In this document: positions 35,701 to 47,100 of the stretch, piece by piece
Position numbering within the stretch: position 1 is the stretch's first letter
Layout of the letters: the number at the start of each line of letters is the position of its first letter
NCBI GenBank assembly: GCA_014885115.2
Contig: WKLE02005021.1
Coordinates: 62,001-126,000 of the forward strand
Origin: Asterionellopsis glacialis
Lineage: Eukaryota > Bacillariophyta > Plagiogrammaphyceae > Rhaphoneidales > Asterionellopsidaceae
Direction: 5' to 3'
Length of the DNA: 64,000 nt
The notes under the pieces: model-generated
What the model was told of the DNA's origin: nothing
Database searches by the model: none
Seen by the model: only the letters and a program-made list of their open reading frames with translations
Translations under genes and position numbers: made by a program

Positions 35701-38700
35701 GGCGTCCAACCAAACGCCACCAGTACCTGTTTGTGGTGTGCATTACCTCAGCGCACGCTAGATCTGTTGCGTCCTTGAGAGCGGTCTTACGAACGTGTTG
35801 GAAGTCGGGGTCCTCTACGATATGTTCATCGAGTAAGACCATCTTGTGATTTTGAAGCGTGAAATCACTCAACTGTACGTTTACTTCGATACCCACAGAT
35901 TTGGTGGTTACGTAAAGCATCCACTCTTCATACGACTGGCCTTCCTTTGGTATTCTGTAAGTACCATCGCGGAGCTTCTCGTCTTCCGTATCTGGCACAA
36001 AACGACCATAACAAGTAGGGTGGCCAATGCTTTGCCAATGTCTTTTTGCCAGCTCTGAAGTTCCCTTTTCACGCGTCCCGGTTCCCGTTGCAATCCGCTC
36101 GACAGCTTCCATGGCATCGTCACCTTCTTCTGGATGAAGCTTGATAAACTTAAGAATATTGTATCTCTGATTTTGGATGATGTCAAAAATCTCGGATTGT
36201 GCGATCTGAATGGAGGGTGGTGGTTTTGATGGGTCCGACGAATCCTGTAAGTCGTCGTAGACTATGTTACTAAATCGATGGTTGATGGTCAAATACACCT
36301 GCGACGACAACAACACTGAAACTGCGCGATAATCAAGCTCCTCATAGGTGTAATTTTTGAACAAGTATAGGAGATGAGCGTGCACGAGACAAGCAACATC
36401 AACATCTTTATTCCGAGAAGGATCAACCCAGTACTCAAGAGCTGGGATAGCCTGGGAATCTAGCATATTTCTAATTTTCTTCATTGCAGCTAAGACCTTC
36501 ATGTTGTCTAAGGATTCCAATCCACGAGGTCTAGGCTCGCCCGGCTTGCAGATTTTTAACGCAAATTTTAGAAAACCCTCGATTCTCACGGCTAGTCGGA
36601 TGGCATAAAGGATGAGTGGACCCGATGAGGATTTTTTCGTATACTTGCCAACATCCATGTCAAGGGCTCGTTCTAAAATCTTAATAACACTCGACGTGAG
36701 GACATCTGGGGATTTGGCAATCTCATTGAAAAGAGTACCATGAGCAGTCGCAAGAAGGGCCTGAAGTTTGTCACGGTCAATCACAGGAATTTCCGTAATT
36801 ATAGCTGTGTAGTCAGCTGGTTTCCAGTGGCCTGGTTCGAACAAAGCTGCATCAACGATAAGCTGCAGCGATTTTGTCTTCAACGCAGAGAGCCTTCCGG
36901 GATCACCGTTGGCAAAAAAGTCCAAAATGAGAGGTATACGTATGTATGGCACAGTCAAAAATTGAATGAACTTCTCTGAATCGGACGGATTCAAAATATT
37001 GCCAAACGTCGGCAACTCCGAGTTTGACAAATGCAAAACATCATCCTCGGTTGTGACAGAAACAGGTTTGTTCCTACGTTAAAAAAGGATTAGATTAAAA
37101 AACACAAAATAAGTCTCTTGCATGTTTCAAACAAACACATTGTCACAACCGTTAGAGCAATCGTACCTTCCTTTCTGAAATTTTTCGCCACAAGAGTTGA
37201 CTACATTAGTTGCATTTGCCGAAGAGATCTTTGCACGCTCTACACCTGACTTATTAAATAGCGAGAGGAAGCCTGCAAATGCATTTTTTGATTCCTTTTG
37301 TGTTGCCAGATTATCAACGAAAGCCTGGTGATGATCCTGAAACGCCGTGACATGATATTCGAGCGTTGGATCCTCCTTGTTCCTGCGCCTTGCGTGCCAT
37401 TGGAGCGTAGCATCCGATGGTAACCAAGGGTGCTTTTCAGTATTCGCAGGAGTTGGTGATCGGCCTGAAACAGAATGCTTAAAGTGGAATACAATATCTC
37501 GAAAATTGGCAAACTCGGGCAAAACTTCAATAATGGAGCCATTCTTTCCTGTGATGAGTGACGCTGCATGATTCTCAAGTGCATCCTTGGTTGCCGGGTA
37601 TGGACGTGGGAGAGCAAGCTGAATGGAAAGATTCGTTATCAGTTCAATGTCACCATTATTGGGTGTAAGACTGGTATCAAAATTGAAAATGCTTTTGCGA
37701 TCCGAGCCATCAAGCCTCTTTGAAAGTCCTCGCATGTAATCAAGGCACCGGAAACGAAGTGACACCATCGTTGGATCGTAAATAGGAAGGTTGGCTGCCA
37801 GTGAGTCGAAAGAGCCTGCTTGGATGCAATATGACTCCGTTGGGCCTTCGCAAAGTCCGGAATAGTGCAACGCAAAGGCACTAGGATCATCCACAGCCTT
37901 TACCCGACAGATTGCATCGGCAACACAAGCAGCAGCAGCAAAGGCTGTCGAGCGGATTGCGACAAGTCCACGAGATTGTTGAACACAAGCTGTGGCTGCA
38001 GAATAGATACGGCACAAACGCCTAATCAAAAACAGGAGATTCTTTTGTGTCTCCCTTCTCATTTTACCTTTTCTCCAGAAGCAATATGTAGGGTCTAGAT
38101 TAGGCATGGGCAGCAGCGTAGTCATCGCATACTGTGCTCCAGAAGCTGCCAAAGCCGCAGCATTTTTCACCATTTTCCTCTGTTGTAGAAGTAAACTGCA
38201 CGCATCACAGATTCTTTGCAGCAACGATGACGCATTAGCATAATCCGTGGCAATTTCAGGCAAGCTTTCGTCCGTCAGAACGGCAGGAATCAAAATAGGA
38301 TCCTGTCTTGGGTCACCCATGAGCCTTTTCACAACCTCTTCATAATTATCACGTCGAAGGCTTCCAAAGAATGGGTGTGCCGCAGACCCCGCGCCTGTCC
38401 GAAGCGATTCGATATGCCCTTTTGCAAAAGTGTCACTCAAGGCAGTTGCCGACAACCCATGCGAATGCTGATCAAGTGGTTTTGAAGAAGCAAAGTTTAA
38501 CTTTTTCAAGAGTTTATCAAGTAAATCCCACGTACTTGATAGAGAAGTTCCAAGAGTGCCATCACCACATGTATTAGGGTCAATAGTAGACGCAAAGTTT
38601 GCCAAGTTCCGCCCCGCAAGACTTAAGATTCGCGTATCTTCCGGATCCATCGATCCAGGTGGGTTATTTGCAATCTCTGCATAGGCAAGGTCAACAGCCG

Positions 38701-40927
38701 CATTCATAACCAAAAGAGATCCATATTTGGAGGTTCGAGCACCGGCCTTTCCTGTAGTTGTCAAAGCTAGAAGGGCTAGTGGATGGAACGAGGAGGCTGA
38801 TATTTCATCCGGCGGATCTACAAACTCCGAAGGACCCCGATCCAAGTTAGACAAAAGCGGTTGAGCGTTCAATGCTGGAAGGAGCACTGTATACAAAAAT
38901 GCAGCATTATTTTTCATCGAGGGGTACACTTGCATCCTAAAGAGTACGACCCAAAAAGTAGCATCGAGCAAACGTTCCGCCGGGATATCCCAAATGGTCA
39001 TAGCCAACTGCTTCAACTGCCTTCCAGTCTCTGGTTCAAATGTGGACGGATGGTACTCCAAACCCTCATTTCCTGTGTTACACACAGTGAATGAAAACTT
39101 GTTGTCGCCGCAGTTACGGACAATGTAGAGACAAACGTACGATTTCTCAGGCTGTTGCCATCCTCCTGGAAGGACCAACTGCTGATTTGGTTGAAGATTT
39201 CCAATGAGAGAGATAAAGACATTGATGAAATTGAGAAAAAGCGAATCAAGCGCTTTTCCGGAAGCTCCTGCAGAATGGGGTAGAATCGAAATCAATTTAA
39301 TGCATGCTTCACAGGCCCAATGATTAGATCGCAAAAAGGCAAGTGGAGATGCTCCCGTCGAGGGTTTCTTCATCATACCAAAGCGACCTCTGCCAGACCT
39401 CCACAAGTTGTCTGTCTCCACAACAATGTGACTGACAAAACTAAGAGCCTTGGAAAGCTGTTCATACATTCCGGCACGATCCGCAAGCTTTTCCTTCGAG
39501 AGCGGATAGCGACGAATGTAAGCATCCAAACGCATCAAGGACCAAAAGGGTGGAACTCGATATATGGGTTCAAACTTGCGATTCGGAAACGTTCCATCTG
39601 TACCTGCCAAAAAGTCGTACGGATTAAACATTGATGTGTCGGCAACTTCGACGCTACCATCAGCAGTAATAGTCACTCCGCTTGAACCAAGTCCTTTGTT
39701 AGCAACCAGCTGTTGCTGTTTCTGAAATTCTGCCTTTTCTTTCCGGAACTGAGCCTTTAGCTTCGCTTCTTCTTGCTCTCGAAGTTTCCTGGCTTTCTCC
39801 TCCTCCGCTTGCATTTGTGCTGATACCTTTGTTGTAGAGGTCGCAGCACCTACACCCGCACCTGCTGCAGAACCAACGTAAGCATTGTTTGTAGTCAAAG
39901 GATCTGTCGTTGTGGGTGTCACTGTTCCTGACGATGGAGCCGACGAAACTTTTTTGGGTTGGGAAGACGTAGGGGCAGCAGCGGAAGGAACAGGCGACAC
40001 TGTTCGCGATGCAACCGAGGGCACGGGTGAAACACCACGAGAGGGCGATGCCGAAGCCACACTACCGGATTGCTGTGGGACGGGCGAGACCACACGATTG
40101 GGTGTGCTAGCACCGCTTTTGGTTGGGGCAGGAATCCCCATTCGCGTCATTGCAGCAGCAGCAGAGCGATTTTGGACTGGTGCAGCACCAGTAGGTGGTC
40201 GTGAACCGGTTGAGGCAGGAGAAGTTGCCTGCATTGGTGAAAGGGTTTGGTTACTTTGACTCATGGATGTGTTGGTCTGCACTGTCAAGTTGGGCAAACC
40301 ATTCGAAGGGGATGTCAATGAAGATTGACTTGTCGGAGAAGTTCCAATATCCAAAGGCGTCGGAAGTGGAGAAGGAGCTGTATCCAAACCAGCAAATGGA
40401 TCATCTGCACCAGTTGCAAATCCTGATGTAGTTTGCATTCCAAAACCCGTTTGCTGTTGCGAGAAACCGGATGCATGTTGTTGTTGTTGTTGTTGCTGCT
40501 GGAATCCCATCTGCTGTTGCTGATATCCCGATTGCGCCTGCGGAGAGGCAAAACCATTTTGAGTCATGGCCTGGTTTTGAGTAAATCCCTGTTGAATACC
40601 TCGTTGATTTTGCCTCTGTTGCACAGACGATGTGAATGAAGCCTGTTGCATGCGTTGCTGCATACTGAGATTGTTCTGACCTTGCTGTTGCTGCCCTGAA
40701 AAAGCAGCAGTGGCACTCTGAACTGCAGCAGTTCTAGGTGTAGCGGAGGAAGTCGTCACATATGACGGTGGAAACCACCCTTCCTTTCCGTTATACGAGC
40801 CCCACCACCAGGCGCCATTCTGATTTGCCATGGCTTGAATAGCAGCTCCGCTTGGAAACGACAACTGGGATTGGGCTGCATTACCTTGAAAGGCATGCTT
40901 TGCGACATAAATCGTTGGATTGCTCAT
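26797..40927 (-). CDS. Giant SH3 / DUF3638-DUF3645 helicase-like / EF-hand protein
   Basis: One gene of five exons: complement(join(26797..32245,32330..33570,33677..34141,34235..37073,37167..40927)), 4584 residues. All four junctions use GT donors (GTACGA, GTAAGT, GTAAGT, GTATGT) and keep frame; the exon 3 acceptor follows a TACTAAT branch site. Domains in order: SH3 (1-60; WWWGSYNGKEGWFPPSYV); Q/P/S-rich linker (70-380) and a Lys/Glu coiled coil; long alpha-rich regions of unknown fold; DUF3638 with Walker A MIMGAGKTT (about 2866-2874) and DEVD box (3033-3036, LLLDEVDLILHPLKSEL); DUF3645-like block with GFSGTPSD and the motif VI-like AQGAFRMRGIGIGQT; a poly-Glu run; three or four EF-hands (for example DADNRGGISIVE, DRDRDGLLSHED, DKDRDGYINLDE); and a VPS62/DUF946-like C-terminus (PPGEEYVALGFIGT). 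It is probably a calcium-responsive ATPase or helicase-like scaffold. The family's function is unknown. Confidence 0.82.
28860..28920 (-). repeat. Poly-glutamate coding repeat in the giant gene
   Basis: A CTC/CTT trinucleotide run on the plus strand codes about 20 consecutive Glu residues on the minus strand between the helicase-like core and the EF-hands. It is likely a flexible acidic linker and a length-variable site. Confidence 0.85.
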
Positions 40928-42096
40928 GTTTCAATGAGTTTGCAATCACACAGCACAAAATGGAAGTGCGCGTGCACGAATACTATTTAATTCCAAAGCA
41001 GGAAGGATCTTAATTTGATTCGGGGTGGATTAATTAATTCGTGGATTGACCTCCGATGATGCCAGGAGCAACAATGACGGTCCAAAGAAAGAAATGCAAA
41101 TTCACTCACCCGAGACCGGAAAACCGTTGCTGACCACTCCTCCACACTGCCGACCAAGTCGCCACTGCGATCGGCGTTTGCTTTGTTATATTTATTATTA
41201 ATCCCTCTAGAGAGCTTTTTAATGGGGAAGCACCAACGAAATCTTTGTGTTGCAATGTGGATGCTGTGCAACGCTGTGCAAAAATAGTGTTTGCACTCGC
41301 CACGCCCCCTGCTATCGCTCGTGTTCCACTTCCCCTGTTGAGAATGGCTTGTTGTCCGTAGTCTCGTGTACCAGTTGCTTTCCTAGGACTATGTACTCGT
41401 TGTGGGACCAGCAAGGCAGGACAAAAAAAAGATCTTGTCGTATGATATCTTTCCATGTTGTTCAGTTCCCCTCCGTTTCTGAGTATCTGCATTGATGTAC
41501 ATTCATAAAATATATTAATTATGAATACTTGCAAATGATATACAACCGTTGAAGGAAACCGAAACGATCGCCATTTGTTATGGGGAAGTAACCGGGGACG
41601 TGTTCATCAATACGGCCTTTGCGGATGCGCGGTAAAAAGGCGTTAATTTGCCATTCGGAGTACCAAGAGTGTAGGTATGTACACAGGTAGCCCTATGTCG
41701 TAGCTCGAATATCATTATGTTTTACATGAAAAAGAAAGTCATGTTGCGCTATTCGACTATCACACTAGAAAATCATACGTACGTCTGTACTCGTGTCCGC
41801 AAGGCAGGTAGTCTCTCTACTTGCTTACTAGAGTCTGGGTTAAAATTTTCGCGCCATGCCTCCGGATTCGCAAAGCTGAAAGCGGCCTCCCAGTTTTCTG
41901 GGATGCATTCCGATACCGCGGCATGGATCGTCAAATCGTGTTCTCACGTTCCACAACAACAATAGATACTTTGAATGTTGAAATGCCATATTACTTTATT
42001 GTATCAGTTTAGAAACTGTAGTTTACTAAATGATATTTCCATTGTTCTTTTGGAAATACACCAGAAGACATAGATAGAAACAATTCCTCGGAAATT
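40928..42096. other. Divergent intergenic region (giant gene / E2F)
   Basis: Carries the promoters of the giant gene (minus) and the E2F gene (plus). It holds one E2F-type site (separate entry) and a few GTAC/GTAG words around 41670-41830. No gene seen. Confidence 0.55.
41846..41855 (+). promoter_or_regulatory. E2F-type site TTTTCGCGCC upstream of the E2F gene
   Basis: Matches the E2F consensus TTTSSCGC and lies about 240 bp before the E2F start codon, the right place for autoregulation. This is a sequence match only. Confidence 0.45.
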
Positions 42097-43901
42097 ATGG
42101 CATCCGAGAGCAAAGAATCCAGTCCGACTCTGGATGACAAATACGATGCCATTTCGACGGCATCGTCACCGGCCGCTTCAAAACCAATTCCAAAAGCATC
42201 GAATTTAAACAAGGAAGGGCGATCACAGCTTTCAGGGAATACATCCCCTCAAGTAGGAGGCATGAAAGGAAAACAAGGTCCATCACCAGGAAACATGTCA
42301 CGCTACGATTCATCCTTGGGTCTTTTGACACGTAAATTTACAAATCTGATTCAGGTGAGTGCTGATTTCAGACGATTTTGGCCGATGTTCATGCAGTCAA
42401 AGACCTATGAGGAAACATAAGCTTCCACTCGTCAATGTAGTGTTTGCACTTTATTGCGACACAATTGTTTACTCATGATTTGTTCTGTCATCTCTTTCCA
42501 CAGGCGTCAATTAGCGGCGCAATAGATCTGAACGAGGCGGCGGCACAACTCTCTGTGCAAAAGCGTCGAATCTATGATATTACCAATGTGTTAGAGGGCG
42601 TAGGATTGATTGAAAAACGATCGAAGAATGTGATTGCATGGAGAGGAGCCGAACAAGCTGCCGCCGCTTCTGGCCTTGATTCCTCGACGTCAAGTGGATT
42701 GCAGAATGAGCTAGAAGCTGTCAGAAGAAAAGTTGGATTACTTTACGAAGAAGATGCAAAACTAGATTCTTGGATAAATATTGTACGACGATTGGTAAGT
42801 TGAAGCATATTATAAGTCCTTTGAGTTGCTCTTTCACCTAACTGGTGATTTAGAGGATTTATTCTCAGCATCTTCATGTTGTCATTTTTTCTCCCCCCAT
42901 AGGCCCCCTCCACTACAAATCCAAAACTCTATTGCACTGCGAGTGACATTGTTTATGGTCAGATGAAAATAGCAGCGAGTAAACAAAGAAAGAAACGCCT
43001 TTATGCGGAAGTTTCAGTGCAACAAAGTAGTACAGAAATATCTCCTTCTATGCCAGCGAGAGAAACAGTCCCAAAACCGTCCGCAAATACTCAATCAACT
43101 CACAGGAAACCGAACTCCGAAAAACCATCTACTGCCACAAACCCGACACTACAATCCGGAGCAACTAGAGCACAGTCGGAAGAAACGTCAGTGGAAACAA
43201 TTACTGATCTGACACACGATGAAGTATCAAGTGAAATACAAAGCAAACTAACTGCAAGTATGTCACCACGGGAAGAACCATCAACTGCAGTACCAATGAA
43301 AGTAACGAAGGATTCGTTGACTGCTGCACAGGATACATTAGAATCTGTTCTGGTTACCCAGTCACAGACCGAACCACCCACATCAGCCCCTTTGGACATG
43401 TCTCCCACCATGAAACAATCAAATGAAGGCGCATCTGATGTATCACATGAAAATCTGACGAGCAAAGAAAGGAGTCTTTTATCAGACCAAACCCTAATAG
43501 CAGTTCGAGCACCAGTTGGAAGTGTCGTACAAGTCCCACATCCTTCAGAGTGCGATTTGGACAGCGAAAGTCAATACGAATTGTATATATCGAATAAGCC
43601 CGATGCGGTAGAAAGCGAACAAAAAAATGATCCACCAGGACAATCGCCAAAAAGGAGGAAAGTGGGAAAGACACAAAAGAAATTATCGCAATTTTCACGT
43701 CGTGGATTGGAGCGACTCATTCATCTTTATTTACTTCCAACCAATAGCAGCAAAGGCTTGAAAGAGTCGGGACCAACATCATCTAATGGGATGCAACCTT
43801 TGTTTGGGAATGTTTACGATGGACAGAGTTTGGATCTTACACCGTGCCTTGCACATGAAGAGGGAGTCTCCGATTTCTTTGTATCAGATGTTTACGAATA
43901 A
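42097..43901 (+). CDS. E2F: E2F family transcription factor
   Basis: Cell-cycle transcription factor expected to bind DNA as a heterodimer with DP. Model join(42097..42354,42504..42794,42903..43901), 515 residues; every intron has GTGAGT or GTAAGT donors and phase 0 junctions. The winged-helix domain spans the first junction ([19 protein letters not shown] / [18 protein letters not shown]) and contains the [18 protein letters not shown] signature. A leucine-heptad coiled coil follows (about 150-185), then [11 protein letters not shown], the start of the marked box. A Ser/Thr-rich insert of roughly 170 residues separates this from the rest of the marked box ([17 protein letters not shown] ... 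YELYISN). The C-terminus ends in [11 protein letters not shown], resembling the retinoblastoma-binding motif of activator E2Fs (GEGIxDLF). It converges on the Snf2 gene 200 bp downstream. Confidence 0.93.
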
Positions 43902-44105
43902 ACGAATTAAACACAACAGATTGAATCACTTGCGTCACTAAAAGGGCTACATAAGACTAAAAGTTTGCGCATGAAAAGTCCCTGTCATACAACAGAGTCA
44001 TACTTATTTTCAGTCTGTCCTTTAGTTAGCAACATTCGTTTTGCATTTGAAATGTTTTGAAAAGTAGATCTACAACCAGCAACCAGATAAAACTTCATCA
44101 TTGCT

Positions 44106-47100
44106 TTATTCGTCATGTGTAGACATGTGAGTATCAGGTGTAGGTACTCCCGTGACAGAACCAAATAATTCATCAAACTCTGCAGTGAGAACTGTCGTTC
44201 TATCGGTTCGAATTGATCCCACGATGGCAACCCCTTCATCTAAAGATGCAACACCAGTTGCCTTTGACTTATCTAGTTGGTCCTCAGGCTCTTCACATGT
44301 GTTCTCTGTGCTAGAATTGTCTTTGTCCGAATCACTTTGACCTGAAGCAGACGCCTTCGCCGAAGCAGCACCAACTCCATACTTTTTCTCAAGGACTCTC
44401 CGGAGTCTTGTTTCAATACTATTCTCCATAATAAAGCGGATAATCTCAACTTTGTGTTTTTGTCCCATTCTGTGTACTCTACCAATTGCCTGAGCTTCCA
44501 ACGCGGGATTAAAAGCAGGCTCTGCAGTCGAATGTAAAATAGTTTACAAAACGTTTTAAATTTGGAAATAGTGAGCTATATTCATTGTGAACAAAAACAA
44601 AGAATGATCAATTTCCATACCTAAAATGAATACACGATTTGCCTGTGTGAGGTTGATTCCAACTGCACCAGCACGCATCGAAAGCAAAAATATAGTAGTA
44701 GGTGGATCTGTTTGAAAGTCGTGAAGAGCCTTCAGCAAAAAAAATCAATAGAATTAACATGTTAGACAAAAATGGGAACCGGCGAAGCCGCAGAAAACAA
44801 ACAAAATAAGGAAATTGCATACCTTGGCTCGCTTTTTCATTGACATATCCCCAGAAAGGGTTCTGAAGTCAAAGCCGTGCTTTGGCAACTCGCTTTGTAA
44901 GAACTTTAGGGTTGATGCAAATTGGGAGAAAATCAAACTTTTTGCTAAATTGAAGAGAAAGAGAAAAATAAGCATCAGGCAAACAAGTCTCTTGGATTAC
45001 TGCACTGACTGATCTTATCCAAAATGAATCTTACCATGTGGTTCTTCGTCTCGAATTCTTTGCAGCTCCTTAACGAGCACAGAAAGTTTACTATTGAATA
45101 CTACATCGGATATTTTAATCTTCTTTTTTGATTTAGAATCATCATTCCCTGATTCACCATCTTGGGATTCACCATCGTCAACATCGAAATCTTTCTTTTT
45201 TCTCTCTTTTTCGGTCTCTTCCGGGATACCCCCCCCAGAGCAAGCGATACGTAATGGTGTCAGTTTTTGATACAAGACGAGGTAATGTTTACTCAATTGG
45301 TGACCTTCTCTTTGTTTAAAGGACTCGTAAAACGTTATGGCGTCGCGTTCGAGACGCTTATATTCTTTTTCTTCCTCTTTTGAAAAAGATACATTTACAA
45401 TGCGTTCTACCTGTTGAAATAGGAAAAATAATAGTTAGATCATGCGTCCTACACGAACCCGACGACGCACCTATCAAGCTTACCTTCTCTGGCAACGACA
45501 TCAACGCTGTGTTTGTCCCAGTATAATTTTGTTTCTTTGTGTGTCGCATCATGACTTGACGCATGTAAAACAAAAACGGTGCCAACTTGCTCCTCTCGCC
45601 GTAACAACTTCGCTTTTTCTTCAAATCAGTCAAATGAATATCATTTTCAAAATTATACAGCAATTTCTCTATTCCGTCAAGACCAACAAATTTCAGCTGC
45701 ATTTTGAGATCTCGGATCCCCGTATTCATTGGTGTCCCCGAGACGCACCACCTGTGGTCACCGACAAGGTCCATTACGGCTTTTGTTTTCTGTGTTGCAC
45801 CATCACGAAGTGAATGGGATTCATCACAGATGATTCTCCACCACCGGACTTTCTCACAAGGAGGGACGTAATTCTTTCCTCCTTTTTTAGAATGGAAAAA
45901 TTTGTCGGAAGCTAACGTTGCGTAGGTAGTCACGACCACCGAATGACTTGCTAGAATTCTTGCATCTCTCTTTCGATTGCCTCCATGATAAGGGTATACC
46001 AAACCAGGTTCTGTAAGCTTTGATTTCGCTTCATCTATCCATTGGCCAACAAGTGACACATGGCAGATTACCAAAGTACCGCGGCTCAATGTATCGCCTT
46101 TACCGGTACTGCTTTTTGAAGACACTGGATCCCATCCTTTCCCATTCCAACTTTCGTTTGAAGTAGCTGGAATAGCACTTGAGCACGATCCTGATTTTGG
46201 AAGCAAAGGTGCTGGATTGTGCAGTATTAGGGCTAACGAAATTACCGTCTTACCAAGTCCCATCTCTTCTGCAATGATACCGCCCCGTACATGACGAGGT
46301 TTTGACTGTGAAAGCTTGTTTAACATCGGATTGAAATAAATTGTTTTTTCCAAATTAGGGATTTTGGCCCAAAAGAAACTCTCTAAGCCACCCTCTTTTG
46401 TTTCACGCTCGAGCGCCCATTGAACAGTTTGCTTTTGATACTCAAGAAGTTCAACATTGAGACCGTCAGTGTGTGGGCACGGCGTGTGTCCCAAATTCTC
46501 AAGCATCTGCATCAAAGTATTTAGATTGTGTGAAGATGGTGTATCCAATTTCAGGTTGTCCATGGCGAGAGCACGATCTTCGTCTCGTACGTACGCAATA
46601 GATGAATCTTTCAAAGAAGAGCCTGAAATGATGTCCCGATTCCTCATACTTCGGTGGTACGACAGAACTCCCTTTGCCCTATCACACCAACTCGGCCCAC
46701 CGTAGGCTGAGTGGAGAATTTCATCAATTATTGTTTCTGAAAAATAACGTTTCAACAGACTTGAAAAGTCTGTACCATTATCAGCAACGCCACCACAGCC
46801 ATACTTTCCAACGCTGCATGTAAACGACAGCTCGGAACGAAAATTCTTTGTGGCGGCATTAAATGAATTTATCGACGAACGTATTTTTCCCTCATATTCA
46901 CACAGCAGTATCTTTTGCTCGATATCACGCAATCGAAAAGGTGGAACCTGTAGTTGGTATTGAGTACGCGGCTCTCTCTCTACGGCTTTGCATCCTCTGG
47001 CAAGACTGGACAAATCAAATGGAGTCACACCAAACCACGCACCAAATAGCTCTGGCAAACTTGTTACTCCATATGAACTGTCATTGAAGAGGTTTAGCTT

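Noticed and set aside
37127..37166. Stop codon ending a separate 1266-residue SH3 protein
   Set aside because: A donor just upstream and an in-phase acceptor at 37074 make it more likely that this stop is intronic.
44152..44340. Plus-strand frames across the last Snf2 exon
   Set aside because: Shadows of the minus-strand exon with the QAIGRVHRMGQ motif.
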